Positions 25,273-35,584 of a DNA stretch of 44,717 nt are shown in pieces. Positions within the stretch are counted from its first letter, which is position 1. Each line of letters starts with the position of its first letter. The notes under the pieces were generated by a model. The model did no database searches. It saw nothing but the letters and a program-made list of their open reading frames with translations, and was not told where the DNA came from. A program made the translations under genes and the position numbers. The DNA is taken from positions 1-44,717 of the forward strand of contig JAEPMY010000017.1 in assembly GCA_017643685.1 (NCBI GenBank), read 5' to 3'. This DNA is from Sneathiella sp. (GTDB lineage: Bacteria; Pseudomonadota; Alphaproteobacteria; Sneathiellales; Sneathiellaceae).

Positions 25273-26769
25273 TTATTCAGGTAAATAGCGGCTTTTGAGA
25301 TGCTCAATAAAGGAAGCAGTTCCAAATCCCGAACCTGTTGCCTGCGTCAGAATTTCTTCTGCGCTATAGAGGCTACCCTTCTCGTGAATATTTTGCCTCA
25401 ACCAAGTAATCAAAGGCGCAAACTCACCGGCAGCAACTTGCTCATCCCGCTCTGGAATGGCATCTCCTGCGGCTTTATAAATCTGCGCCGCAGCCATTGC
25501 GCCCAAAGTGTATGTTGGGAAATAACCAACCGCACCGCCCGGCCAATGAATATCCTGCAAACAGCCCAAACGATCGCTTGGTGGCGTCACCCCTAACAGC
25601 TGCTGCATCCCGTCATTCCATGCACCCGGCAAATCTGCAACCTGTAAATCACCGGACAGAAGCGCTGCCTCTAATCGATAGCGCAAAATCACATGCAATG
25701 GGTAAGTAACCTCATCAGCATCAACCCGAATAAGTCCGCGCTCCACATGATGATAGAGCTTTTTCAGATTATCAAATTCCCACGCAGCACCATCGCGTTT
25801 GAAGACTTTAATAAGCTTCGGCTGCAGATATTCAAGAAAAGGTTCGCTTCTGGAAAGTTGCATTTCTACTAGCAGAGATTGGCTTTCATGAAGTGCCATA
25901 CCCCGCGCCTCCCCGGCAGGTTGCCCACGCCACTCTTTTGGCAGATTTTGCTCGTATAGAGCATGCCCCGTTTCATGGAGAGTTCCCATCAAGCTTTGGG
26001 TAAAATCATCTTCTTCATATCTGGTCGTGAGGCGGACATCATCCGGGATCCCGCCTGTAAAAGGATGATGACTTGTATCGAGCCGGCCACGATTGAAGTC
26101 AAACCCAAGATCCGTCATCAACTTAAGACCAAGAGTCTTCTGCTTCTCAAGATCAAAGGGGCCTTCTGGCTTTTCATATGCCCCTTTTGCAGCTTGCCTC
26201 TCTAAAACCTCTTCGAGGAAGTTGGGCAGAAAGTCTTCCAATTCAGCGAAAAGAGGGTCGATGATCGATTGACGGCAATCCGGTTCATACTCATCAAGCA
26301 AGGCGTCGTAAATGGGTAACTGGAGAACCTCAGACTTTACCGAGGCAATTTCGCGAACAAGATCAAACACTTTGCTCAACGACGGCAGCAATGCTTTAAA
26401 ATCATCCTGCTCTCGGGCACCCCGCCATGTCATCTCGCATTCAGACGTAGCACGAGAGAAGGCCTCTACAAGGTCTGCCGGAAGTGCATTGGCGTGAGTG
26501 TAACTCCGTTTCATCTCCCGCAGATTAGCGGCTTCATGCTGTGAAAGCGCTTCAACTTCCGCTTCCTCAAAGAGGCCTTTAACCACAGGATCGGTCATCA
26601 TTTCGTGACTGATAACACCAAGTGTTGCCATAGTTTCTGCGCGGGCATCCGCCCCGCCATCCGGCATCATAACAGCGTTATCCCAGCCAAGCATGGCACC
26701 GGCGCCGCCAAGGGCAGACATACGGTTAAATCGCGCAACGAGTGCGCCATAAGCCTTCTTTTCTGACAT
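25273..26769 (-). CDS. M32 metallocarboxypeptidase (Taq type)
   Basis: A zinc carboxypeptidase acting on peptide C-termini, probably cytoplasmic. ATG 26769 (MSEKKAYGALVARFNRMSAL) gives 498 residues, the usual M32 length. Family marks are GWDNAVMMPDGGADARAE near the N-terminus, HHPFTGGIPDDVRLTTRY, the HExxH zinc site in TLHETGHALYEQNLP (about 260) and RGMALHESQSLLVEMQ. The surf1 stop lies 1 base upstream, so the gene continues the oxidase operon, though a functional tie is not evident. A longer frame to 26835 overlaps surf1 and is not needed. Confidence 0.94.
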   Translation of the reverse strand: MSEKKAYGALVARFNRMSALGGAGAMLGWDNAVMMPDGGADARAETMATLGVISHEMMTDPVVKGLFEEAEVEALSQHEAANLREMKRSYTHANALPADLVEAFSRATSECEMTWRGAREQDDFKALLPSLSKVFDLVREIASVKSEVLQLPIYDALLDEYEPDCRQSIIDPLFAELEDFLPNFLEEVLERQAAKGAYEKPEGPFDLEKQKTLGLKLMTDLGFDFNRGRLDTSHHPFTGGIPDDVRLTTRYEEDDFTQSLMGTLHETGHALYEQNLPKEWRGQPAGEARGMALHESQSLLVEMQLSRSEPFLEYLQPKLIKVFKRDGAAWEFDNLKKLYHHVERGLIRVDADEVTYPLHVILRYRLEAALLSGDLQVADLPGAWNDGMQQLLGVTPPSDRLGCLQDIHWPGGAVGYFPTYTLGAMAAAQIYKAAGDAIPERDEQVAAGEFAPLITWLRQNIHEKGSLYSAEEILTQATGSGFGTASFIEHLKSRYLPE

Positions 26770-26770
26770 T

Positions 26771-27490
26771 TCAGCTCTCTCTACGGCCGCGGCGCAGACC
26801 ATACAACACATAGATTGCCGCCATGGCAATCGCAAGTGCCAGCCATGTCAGGCTATATTCGACGTGATTATTCGGGACTGTCACCCTTGTCTGACCACCT
26901 TTTGGCCACCCGCCCGGAACCGCCAATTCATCCAACTCGACAAAAACAGGCTTCACATCCTCCAATTTCAGATGTGCTGCCATATCTTCAAGTTCGCCAT
27001 ACAACCAAACATTGGTTTCAGGGTTACTCGCAGGCATGAAATCATAAGACTTTGCCCAAGGCTTTCGAATAACACCTGTCAGCGTCACCTCACCGCCGAG
27101 TAGCCCCTCGTTACGCGTCACGGATTCTTTAAAGCGTTCTGGCACCCAGCCACGATTCACAAGAACAGTTCCTGAACCATCTGACAGAATCAAAGGCGTA
27201 ATAATTTGAAACCCCTTCAACCCTTTAATCGTATGCGCGAAAAGGTGAATTTCTTTGTCGTGGACAAACGTACCGGTTACCTCTACGCGGCGGTATCCCC
27301 ATTCATCCAGATCGATATCACCGCTTGGAAATGGGACAGCAGCCTCGCTCATCTGCTGAGCGACATTATCCAGCAGATCCACTTTCCAGAAATAGCGATT
27401 AATCTGCCAAATGCTTAAAGACAGAAGGATCAGGATCACCGGTATGGTCATCACTGTGGGCCATAGGCCAGGGGAGAATTTTTTAATCAT
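26771..27490 (-). CDS. surf1: SURF1 family cytochrome oxidase biogenesis protein
   Basis: The inner-membrane assembly factor helps insert haem a into subunit I of aa3 oxidase. The 239 residues show two terminal membrane helices (about 11-29 and about 213-231), the pattern of SURF1/Shy1, with YRRVEVTGTF, VLVNRGWVPE and PNNHVEYSLTWLALA between and at the second helix. The ATG at 27490 shares one base with the DUF983 stop (TAATG). It lies downstream of the subunit III gene, as usual. Confidence 0.94.
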   Translation of the reverse strand: MIKKFSPGLWPTVMTIPVILILLSLSIWQINRYFWKVDLLDNVAQQMSEAAVPFPSGDIDLDEWGYRRVEVTGTFVHDKEIHLFAHTIKGLKGFQIITPLILSDGSGTVLVNRGWVPERFKESVTRNEGLLGGEVTLTGVIRKPWAKSYDFMPASNPETNVWLYGELEDMAAHLKLEDVKPVFVELDELAVPGGWPKGGQTRVTVPNNHVEYSLTWLALAIAMAAIYVLYGLRRGRRES

Positions 27491-27864
27491 TAACGCAGTT
27501 CAATATCTGATGATGCTTTGTGGTGGTACTGTAGTGCAATCATCAGTGATTTTAAAGGGCGAAGCAGCCCAATAGATAACCCCACGACTGTCGGCAACCA
27601 GATCACCAGTTGCAGCCAGTAAGGTGGATGAAATGCAAACTCCACCCAGAACGCCAGTGCGACAACGATTAGGCCGACTATCACAATAACAAAAACAGCG
27701 GGGCCATCCCCGCTGTCGATGTCTTCAAGTTTCAACCCGCATACCTCGCACACGGGTTGAACTTCTAGAAAAGAGCGAAAGAGTTTTCCTTCTCCGCAAG
27801 ACGGACATTTGCAGGTGATACCCGCCGCAAACGGGGAAACCTTATCTTTCCGCTCTTCGCTCAT
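27490..27864 (-). CDS. DUF983 membrane protein with zinc-ribbon
   Basis: 124 residues: a CxCPSCG...CEVCG pair (Cys in CKCPSCGEGKLF and VCEVCGLKLEDID) likely binding zinc, then two membrane helices (about 57-75 and 81-99) and a basic end. DUF983 proteins are regularly encoded with cytochrome c oxidase genes in alphaproteobacteria; their role is not established, and assembly of the oxidase is a fair guess. It is 18 bases after ctaE and overlaps surf1 by one base. Confidence 0.9.
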   Translation of the reverse strand: MSEERKDKVSPFAAGITCKCPSCGEGKLFRSFLEVQPVCEVCGLKLEDIDSGDGPAVFVIVIVGLIVVALAFWVEFAFHPPYWLQLVIWLPTVVGLSIGLLRPLKSLMIALQYHHKASSDIELR

Positions 27865-27882
27865 ATATTGAAAGCTTAACTT

Positions 27883-28680
27883 TTAAGCTGAACCCCACCA
27901 GTAGATGGCGACGAACAGGAACAGCCAAACAACGTCCACAAAGTGCCAGTACCAAGCAGCAGCTTCGAAGCCAAAGTGGTGATCTGACTTAAAGTGACCA
28001 CGTGCTGCACGGATTAAACAAACCAGCAGGAAGATCGTTCCAATCAGAACGTGCGCCCCGTGGAAACCTGTTGCCATGTAGAATGTGGAAGCGTAGATAC
28101 CATCCGCAAAACCAAAGGCTGCGTGTGAGTATTCGTAAGCCTGAACAACGGAAAAGACTGCACCCAAGACAACAGTCAGTGTCAGACCCTGAATAAGGCC
28201 TTTGCGATCACCATGCTGCAGTGCGTGGTGTGCCCATGTTACAGTTGTGCCGGATGTCAGCAGGATCAAAGTGTTGATCAGTGGCAGATGCCAAGGGTCA
28301 AAAGTTTCGATGCCTTCTGGTGGCCATACCGAACCAATCGCTTCCGTTGGGAAGAAGGCCGCGTTGAAATAAGCCCAGAACCAGGCCACAAAGAACATCA
28401 CCTCAGAAGCGATGAACATGATCATGCCATAGCGCAGCCCCAGTTGAACCACTGGTGTATGGTGCCCTTGATGCTCGCCCTCTTTAACAACGTCACGCCA
28501 CCAGGCGAACGCTGTATACAGCAGCATAATCATACCAATTGTGAAAACGGCAAAGCCGCTGTCATGCATCCACATTACTGCACCAACAGCAGTAACGAAT
28601 GCTGACAAAGAGGCCAATGCCGGCCAAGGACTTGGGTCTACCAAGTGATAATCATGCTGTTTAGCGTGAGAATCTGCCAT
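27883..28680 (-). CDS. ctaE: Cytochrome c oxidase subunit III
   Basis: The third core subunit of the aa3 oxidase, all membrane helices. ATG 28680 ([20 protein letters not shown]) is preceded by AGGAGTTAGAA, a good ribosome-binding site; the 265 residues are of normal length for the seven-helix form. Segments include [52 protein letters not shown] and the C-terminal [19 protein letters not shown]. It follows ctaG by 61 bases, a spacer that holds a small CCCGA/TCGGG hairpin (28701-28714). Confidence 0.97.
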   Translation of the reverse strand: MADSHAKQHDYHLVDPSPWPALASLSAFVTAVGAVMWMHDSGFAVFTIGMIMLLYTAFAWWRDVVKEGEHQGHHTPVVQLGLRYGMIMFIASEVMFFVAWFWAYFNAAFFPTEAIGSVWPPEGIETFDPWHLPLINTLILLTSGTTVTWAHHALQHGDRKGLIQGLTLTVVLGAVFSVVQAYEYSHAAFGFADGIYASTFYMATGFHGAHVLIGTIFLLVCLIRAARGHFKSDHHFGFEAAAWYWHFVDVVWLFLFVAIYWWGSA

Positions 28681-28741
28681 TTCTAACTCCTGCAATCCTC
28701 CCCGAATTATCGGGTTCTAAATTAAGTGACCTTCCCTTTGG

Positions 28742-29338
28742 TCAGTTTACCGAAGCAGAACCAGGTTCTGCCTTAATTACTTCATCCGCTGAGGCTGTCT
28801 TCTCTTCTGGTTCCGTCACAAAGAATGTGTAGGACAGGGTGATAGTCTCAACTTCTTTCGTATTTATGTTTTTCGTGATGTCCGGATCCACATAGAAGGT
28901 GACCGGCATATCAACGCTCTCACCCGGCTTCAATGTCTGCTCAGTAAAGCAGAAACACTCAATCTTGGTGAAATACTGCCCGACCTTCTGTGGTGTCACA
29001 TTGAAGGAGGCAGTGCCCGTAATCTCTTTATCGGTAGGGTTCATTGCTTCGTAGAATGCAATCCCTGTCTCCCCGATACGAATTTGTACCTTGCGCTCTA
29101 CCGGGCGGAATTGCCAAGGCATGTCCTTCCCTGTATTCGCATCAAAATCAATTGTAATCTTTTTGTCCAGAATGACATCAGATCCCAATTCTGATTGCTG
29201 CGTCGTCCCACCATATCCCGTCACACGGCAAAACAAATCGTAGAGTGGGACCGCGGCAAAGGACAAACCAACCATCCCCGCTGCCACAAGAGCCAGCCCA
29301 CCAGCAAGACGAACAGATTTGCTGTTCTGCTTACTCAT
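28742..29338 (-). CDS. ctaG: Cytochrome c oxidase copper chaperone CtaG (Cox11)
   Basis: The assembly factor delivers copper to the CuB site of subunit I. The 198 residues have one N-terminal membrane helix (about 11-31), VPLYDLFCRVTGYGGTTQ, then a periplasmic immunoglobulin-like domain with the copper motif ECFCFTEQTL and YFTKIECF just before it; the final part is LSYTFFVTEPEE. The start ATG 29338 overlaps the stop of the small ORF upstream (ATGA), so translation is coupled. Confidence 0.96.
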   Translation of the reverse strand: MSKQNSKSVRLAGGLALVAAGMVGLSFAAVPLYDLFCRVTGYGGTTQQSELGSDVILDKKITIDFDANTGKDMPWQFRPVERKVQIRIGETGIAFYEAMNPTDKEITGTASFNVTPQKVGQYFTKIECFCFTEQTLKPGESVDMPVTFYVDPDITKNINTKEVETITLSYTFFVTEPEEKTASADEVIKAEPGSASVN

Positions 29339-29460
29339 GTGACACCTCCTGTCAATTTGGCCAGGGTAATCAGATAGAACAGAATGACAATCGCTGCCAA
29401 GATACCGCCAACCACCAGATTCTTATTTCTGCGTTTCTGTTTTTCTTCGTCTTTAGACAT
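29335..29460 (-). CDS. 41-residue single-helix protein, CoxF-like
   Basis: A short ORF fills the gap between ctaB and ctaG exactly. Its start ATG (29460, or 29463 one codon earlier) overlaps the ctaB stop and its stop overlaps the ctaG start in ATGA. The product is a charged N-terminus ([14 protein letters not shown]), one membrane helix (about 15-34) and the end FYLITLAKLTGGVT. The position and the FY-x2-T-x-AKL ending recall the small CoxF-type proteins often annotated between these genes in alphaproteobacteria. The tight overlaps on both sides and the membrane design argue that it is translated; GAAAGGTG lies upstream. The role is unknown, probably in oxidase assembly or as a small subunit. 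Confidence 0.82.
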   Translation of the reverse strand: MSKDEEKQKRRNKNLVVGGILAAIVILFYLITLAKLTGGVT

Positions 29461-30377
29461 CATACGACACCTTTCACGATCGCTTCACCAAGGAGAAGCG
29501 CAAAAATCAAAAACAGATACAGAAGCGAAAATGCAAAAAGCTGTTTCGCGCTTTTCTCATCTTTCTTCAACCAGACATTCACCGCACCAAAGAGGAAAAT
29601 TCCTCCAAGGATCGCAGAGCCAACACCATATGTCAGTCCAGCATAACCCAGAAAGTATGGCATGACAGCAATCGGGAACAGAAGAACACTGTAAATCACG
29701 ACCTGACGTCGTGTCGCCTCTCGCCCTGCGACAACTGGCAACATCGGTACACCAGCATTTGCGTAATCAATATCCCGCCACAAGGACAGAGCCCAGAAAT
29801 GTGGAGGGGTCCAGAAGAAAATAATCGCAAACAGAACCAACGATTCAATGCTGACATTACCGGTCACGGCTGCCCAACCCACCATTGGAGGGAAAGCACC
29901 AGCAGCACCGCCAATCACAATATTCTGAGGGGTCCGACGCTTCAGCCACATTGTGTAGATAAAAACATAAAACCCAATTGTAATCGCCAGCAAAGCCGCA
30001 GCTGTCAGATTAACAGCTAGTCCCATCAGCACAACTGAGGCAACAGACAGGGATACACCCACAGCCAGAGCCTCTCCTGCAGTTACCTTCCCGGCTGGAA
30101 CAGGACGATTTTTCGTCCGCTCCATAATCTGGTCGATATCTGCATCGTACCACATATTGATCGCACCAGAGGCGCCAGCCCCAACAGCGATACAAAGCAA
30201 TGCGGTAAAGGCTAGAACAGGGTGTAAGTCACCTGGGGCAACTGCCATACCGACTAGGCCGGTAAAGACAACCAGAGACATTACACGCGGCTTTAGCAGT
30301 GCGAAATAGTCACTGGCCCGGGCCGATCCGTAACCGGCACGGGCTGTGTTTTCCTGTATGATGCTTGTGTCGGACAC
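29460..30377 (-). CDS. ctaB: Protohaem IX farnesyltransferase (haem O synthase)
   Basis: The UbiA-superfamily membrane enzyme attaches the farnesyl chain to haem b, giving haem O, the precursor of haem A. The 305 residues contain the prenyl-diphosphate site [19 protein letters not shown], the second Asp-containing site [20 protein letters not shown], and eight or nine hydrophobic helices. No ctaA (haem A synthase) is in this window, so it must be elsewhere if the oxidase uses haem A. The gene is 18 bases after ctaD. Confidence 0.97.
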   Translation of the reverse strand: MSDTSIIQENTARAGYGSARASDYFALLKPRVMSLVVFTGLVGMAVAPGDLHPVLAFTALLCIAVGAGASGAINMWYDADIDQIMERTKNRPVPAGKVTAGEALAVGVSLSVASVVLMGLAVNLTAAALLAITIGFYVFIYTMWLKRRTPQNIVIGGAAGAFPPMVGWAAVTGNVSIESLVLFAIIFFWTPPHFWALSLWRDIDYANAGVPMLPVVAGREATRRQVVIYSVLLFPIAVMPYFLGYAGLTYGVGSAILGGIFLFGAVNVWLKKDEKSAKQLFAFSLLYLFLIFALLLGEAIVKGVV

Positions 30378-30395
30378 AAGAAACTCCGTTACTTG

Positions 30396-32015
<1,620 letters not shown>

Positions 32016-32025
32016 CTAGCCGATA

Positions 32026-32880
32026 TTACTGTGTAATGGATGTTGCCGAAGCAACTTTAAAGTTCGAGCGGTCGTTGGACGCGAATTTCTCTTTCGCTTT
32101 GACCAACCAGGCTGCGTATTCTTCTTTGCTTACCGCCTTGATGGCAATCGGCATAAAGCCGTGACGGGCACCACAAAGCTCAGAGCACTGACCGTAATAC
32201 ATGCCCTCTTTCTCGATCCGCATCCAGGTTTCGTTCAAACGACCTGGAACCGCATCCATTTTCACACCGAAGGCTGGCATCGCCCATGAGTGAAGAACAT
32301 CTTCAGCAGTTACGAGAAGGCGGATATTGGTATCAACTGGCAGGACGATTGTGTTGTCAGTCGCCAGAAGGCGTGGCTGACCCGGCTTAAGATCTTCTTC
32401 TTCAACCATTACGGCGTCAAAAGCGAGACCTTCTTCGTCTACATATTCATAACCCCAGTACCACTGATAACCGATCGCTTTCAGCGTCATGTCCGCTTTT
32501 TCAACGCGGTCACCGTAATAAAGCAGGCTGAAAGATGGGATTGCAATCACGATGAGGATCAGTACTGGAACAACGGTCCAGACGATCTCGATCAACGTGT
32601 TGTGGGATGTTTTGGAAGGTGTTGGATTTGCTTTGCGGTTAAAGCGAATAACCACATAAACCATGAGGACCAACACAAAGAGTGTGATGATCGTAATGAT
32701 CCACAACAGCAAGTTATGGAAGTCATGCATCTTATGCGCAACAGGAGAAAACGCCTCCTGGAATCCAAGTTGCCATGGGGCCGGTTGCCCTTCGCCTGCC
32801 GCGGAGGCAGTCCCCATGTTAAGCGCCATTACTGCAAACGCAGTAATAAAGGCGACGAAACCCTTTACCTTAGCCATCAT
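32026..32880 (-). CDS. ctaC: Cytochrome c oxidase subunit II
   Basis: The subunit accepts electrons from cytochrome c through the binuclear CuA centre. The 284 residues have a signal peptide (to about 26), two membrane helices (about 55-80 and 95-120), the aromatic WYWGYEY segment, HSWAMPAFGVKMD (first CuA His) and CSELCGARHGFMPI (two Cys, Glu, His, Met). No C-terminal haem domain is fused. Two adjacent Met codons (32880 and 32877) are possible starts; GGGAACAG lies before them. It is the first gene of the operon, about 75-80 bases from the likely transcription start. Confidence 0.97.
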   Translation of the reverse strand: MMAKVKGFVAFITAFAVMALNMGTASAAGEGQPAPWQLGFQEAFSPVAHKMHDFHNLLLWIITIITLFVLVLMVYVVIRFNRKANPTPSKTSHNTLIEIVWTVVPVLILIVIAIPSFSLLYYGDRVEKADMTLKAIGYQWYWGYEYVDEEGLAFDAVMVEEEDLKPGQPRLLATDNTIVLPVDTNIRLLVTAEDVLHSWAMPAFGVKMDAVPGRLNETWMRIEKEGMYYGQCSELCGARHGFMPIAIKAVSKEEYAAWLVKAKEKFASNDRSNFKVASATSITQ

Positions 32881-32960
32881 CTGTTCCCGTCTCTAATAGC
32901 TCTTATCAGTCTTGGAAAACCGCAGCACACACGGCTTGCGATCATTCCCTACATCGTTGT

Positions 32961-32989
32961 TTTATAGCCAGTCTATTGATGCAAATCAA
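32961..32989 (-). promoter_or_regulatory. Sigma70-type promoter of the aa3 oxidase operon
   Basis: Minus strand: -35 TTGATT (32989-32984), 17-base spacer, -10 TATAAA (32966-32961). The -35 box is the first half-site of an FNR/FixK-type palindrome, so a bound regulator would block the promoter. Confidence 0.65.
32976..32989. promoter_or_regulatory. FNR/FixK-type binding site overlapping the oxidase promoter
   Basis: TTGAT-GCAA-ATCAA is a perfect match to the FNR-family consensus TTGAT-N4-ATCAA. It covers the -35 element and the first part of the spacer of the ctaC promoter, a position expected for repression. Confidence 0.7.
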
Positions 32990-32991
32990 AA

Positions 32992-33005
32992 ATGATTCCA
33001 ATCAA
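32992..33005. promoter_or_regulatory. Second FNR-like site, one mismatch
   Basis: ATGAT-TCCA-ATCAA matches the same consensus except the first base. Its centre is 16 bases from that of the first site, just upstream of the -35 element. Confidence 0.5.
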
Positions 33006-33350
33006 CTTTGGGCCGGAAATTACATCAAGCCAACCTAAAAGGACAAGCCCAACAATGGAATTATGTCTTTATTTCTATTTCAGTAATTTGGAAAAGCAAG
33101 CCGAAAACCCACTAAGCCATTGTTAAATCAATATCTTAATTTAAATCAGACGGCTATAAATTATTGTTTTTGGATATTCTTTTCAGGCTATCGGCGTAAC
33201 AATCATGTGACACTTTGTCGCAGCGATTGATTCATTTTGCCGTGGGGAATCTTTAGTTAAATAGGGACTGATCCCTCGACAACAAGGGCGGAAGGTCACA
33301 TATTTAGATCAGATACACCCAAACCCGAAAACTGAAATGGGGATGAACGC
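33006..33350. other. Intergenic region between the oxidase operon and tldD
   Basis: An AT-rich stretch of 345 bases with no credible ORF or RNA gene. It must hold the tldD promoter, but no hexamer pair stands out. A small hairpin AGGGA-CTGA-TCCCT is at 33263-33276. Confidence 0.6.
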
Positions 33351-34784
33351 GTGAGTGACGGAAAAATTGCCAACAGCCTGTTCTTTGAAAATAGTGAAAT
33401 GGATCGCAGTGCTGTGGAGAGTCAGGTTTCAAATGCCCTTCAAGGTGCCGATGATGGGGAGTTATTTCTCGAATATCGCCAATCTGAAGCCTTCTCTTTT
33501 GATGATGGCCGCCTGAAAAGCGCAAGTTTCGACACCACACAAGGTTTTGGACTTCGCACTGTCTGCGGAGAAGCAACCGGCTTCGCACACGCCTCAGAAC
33601 TATCTGAACGCGCAGTGGAAAATGCCGCGACCACAGTTCGGGCAGTCACTGGTGGACGCAGCGGGAGCATTGCCCTTGCACCACCTGCTGTGAATAAGAG
33701 CCTCTATAGCGATGAAAACCCGCTGTCGGATATCCCTTTCGATACTAAGGTCAAACTTCTGGGTGAAATGGACGCTTATGCCCGGAGTAAAGATAGCCGT
33801 GTGGTTCAAGTGTCGGCTTCCCTCGCGGGCTCTTGGCAGGTTGTCGAAATTATTCGAACTGGGGGCGAACGCTCCGGTGACATCCGCCCACTAGTTCGCT
33901 TGAATGTTTCTGTCGTTGTTGAAAAAGACGGCCGACGGGAGAGTGGTAGCTTCGGAACAGGCGGCAGAACCGGGTATGATATGTATCTGGAAGAAAGCAC
34001 ATGGAAGCATGCGGTGGATGAAGCCATTCGCCAAGCAGTTGTCAATCTGGATAGCATTGATGCCCCTGCTGGCGAAATGCCCGTAATTGTTGGCCCCGGA
34101 TGGCCCGGTATTATTCTCCATGAAGCCGTTGGGCATGGCTTGGAAGGTGACTTCAACCGTAAGAAAACCTCTGTTTTTTCTGGTTTGATTGGCGAGAGAG
34201 TAGCCGCACCGGGTGTGACCGTTGTCGATGACGGGACAATTCCTGATCGCCGCGGCTCACTGACCGTTGACGATGAAGGAACCGCCAGCTCCTGCACGAC
34301 TTTGATCGAAGACGGGATTCTCGTCGGCTACATGCAGGATCGCCAAAATGCGCGCTTGATGGGCGTTGAACCTACGGGTAACGGTCGACGAGAGAGTTTC
34401 TCTCACCTGCCTCTACCGCGCATGACAAACACATACATGTTAGGCGGTGATAAAGACCCAGCGGAAATTCTGGGCTCAGTCAAAAAAGGTCTGTACGCGA
34501 TCAACTTTGGCGGCGGACAGGTGGATATCACATCTGGAAAATTTGTCTTCTCCTGTACCGAAGCTTACATGATCGAAGATGGTAAGCTGACCGCACCTGT
34601 TAAAGGCGCAACCTTGATCGGAACTGGCAGCGAGGCCCTTAAAAAGGTACGTGCGGTTGGCAATGACATGGCATTAGATAGTGGCATCGGCACATGCGGC
34701 AAGGCAGGACAGAGTGTCCCCGTTGGCGTTGGTCAACCAACCATGTTACTTGATGGCCTAACCGTTGGCGGCACCGCAAGCTAA
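33351..34784 (+). CDS. tldD: TldD metalloprotease subunit
   Basis: TldD is the zinc-bearing half of the TldD/TldE protease, which digests unfolded or ribosomal modified peptides through a narrow tunnel. The 477 residues include the HExxxH motif in PGIILHEAVGHGLEGDF (about 258-270), followed by GTIPDRRGSLTVDDEGT and GYMQDRQNARLMG; the C-terminal part has IDFGGGQVD-like INFGGGQVDITSG. The start is GTG 33351 with GGGGATG about 8 bases upstream. Its partner PmbA (TldE) is encoded about 6.5 kb downstream. A cytochrome gene follows after 2 bases. Confidence 0.96.
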   Translation: MSDGKIANSLFFENSEMDRSAVESQVSNALQGADDGELFLEYRQSEAFSFDDGRLKSASFDTTQGFGLRTVCGEATGFAHASELSERAVENAATTVRAVTGGRSGSIALAPPAVNKSLYSDENPLSDIPFDTKVKLLGEMDAYARSKDSRVVQVSASLAGSWQVVEIIRTGGERSGDIRPLVRLNVSVVVEKDGRRESGSFGTGGRTGYDMYLEESTWKHAVDEAIRQAVVNLDSIDAPAGEMPVIVGPGWPGIILHEAVGHGLEGDFNRKKTSVFSGLIGERVAAPGVTVVDDGTIPDRRGSLTVDDEGTASSCTTLIEDGILVGYMQDRQNARLMGVEPTGNGRRESFSHLPLPRMTNTYMLGGDKDPAEILGSVKKGLYAINFGGGQVDITSGKFVFSCTEAYMIEDGKLTAPVKGATLIGTGSEALKKVRAVGNDMALDSGIGTCGKAGQSVPVGVGQPTMLLDGLTVGGTAS

Positions 34785-34786
34785 AG

Positions 34787-35584
34787 ATGAAGTCACTTCT
34801 CGGGATTTCGACTTTTATTATCGGCCTAGCCTGCTCCTCACTTGCCAGCGGACAAGAGCAGAACTGGCTCCCCCCCGGGAGTGACACACGGCCTAGCAAG
34901 CCAATCCCGGAATGGGTTTTAGGCGGAGAGTTAAAAGGCGATGCCCTTATCGGGCGGCTTCTGTTTCACTCCCCCTCTCTGCTTGGGGAGAGGGCTGTCC
35001 GCCTTCGACTTTCCTGTGCGAGCTGTCACCCAAGCGGCCACCGGAATGATCGCTTTTTCATTCCAAACGTCTCCCCACGTCCCGGCTTCGTGGACCTAAC
35101 TCATCAATTCTGGTTTAAAGCTGGTGAGGATGGCATCGAGAACCCAAAGCGCATTCCAAGCCTTCATAATTCCCGAAGCAAGAAACGCTTTGGCACAGGA
35201 CCTCACTTCAAAAGCCTCGAAGATTTCACACGTCATGTGATCATCGATGAATTTGGAGGGCCCGCCCCGGGGAGCCGAATATTGACGTTTCTATCGTCTT
35301 ACATGAAAAAGCTGACACGACCGAACAGTGACGGCGCAGCACCACTACCGCGACCTATCCCTTACATAAATTATGTGGATCTCTTTGGACATTTACCCGA
35401 GGCACGCTCCTTTGTGGCCAGCTTGTTGCTGGAAGAAGCTGGCAGGCGATATCGGCATGAGGAGACCCCAACTTACAAGGAGGTCGCCAAAGAACTGGTA
35501 AGGCTTCGATCAGGTGCTCTGACCGAAGCGAACCATCAGACGGCTTTAGAGTCTCTTAAAAAGCTTAGTAAGCAAATTCCGTGA
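34787..35584 (+). CDS. Secreted single-haem cytochrome with MauG/peroxidase-like fold
   Basis: 265 residues with a signal peptide (about 1-22, LACSSLASG). One haem c site CASCH is at 77-81 within [12 protein letters not shown]...[11 protein letters not shown], similar to the haem domain of bacterial cytochrome c peroxidases and MauG. Then [20 protein letters not shown] and [11 protein letters not shown] resemble their PSLRN...G.F.SLE.AV region. Only one CxxCH is present, where true peroxidases of this family have two, so peroxidase activity is doubtful. A distal ligand is not obvious. It starts 2 bases after tldD and overlaps the converging gshA end by 20 bases. The function is unknown. Confidence 0.82.
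   Translation: MKSLLGISTFIIGLACSSLASGQEQNWLPPGSDTRPSKPIPEWVLGGELKGDALIGRLLFHSPSLLGERAVRLRLSCASCHPSGHRNDRFFIPNVSPRPGFVDLTHQFWFKAGEDGIENPKRIPSLHNSRSKKRFGTGPHFKSLEDFTRHVIIDEFGGPAPGSRILTFLSSYMKKLTRPNSDGAAPLPRPIPYINYVDLFGHLPEARSFVASLLLEEAGRRYRHEETPTYKEVAKELVRLRSGALTEANHQTALESLKKLSKQIP

Noticed and set aside
32290-32967. 225-codon open frame on the plus strand
   Set aside because: Antisense to ctaC and runs into its promoter; composition unlike a real protein.
32881-33350. Possible tRNA, small RNA or extra gene in the longest gap
   Set aside because: No cloverleaf, no credible ORF and no terminator-bounded transcript could be read; only the promoter, the two palindromes and a minor hairpin are supported.
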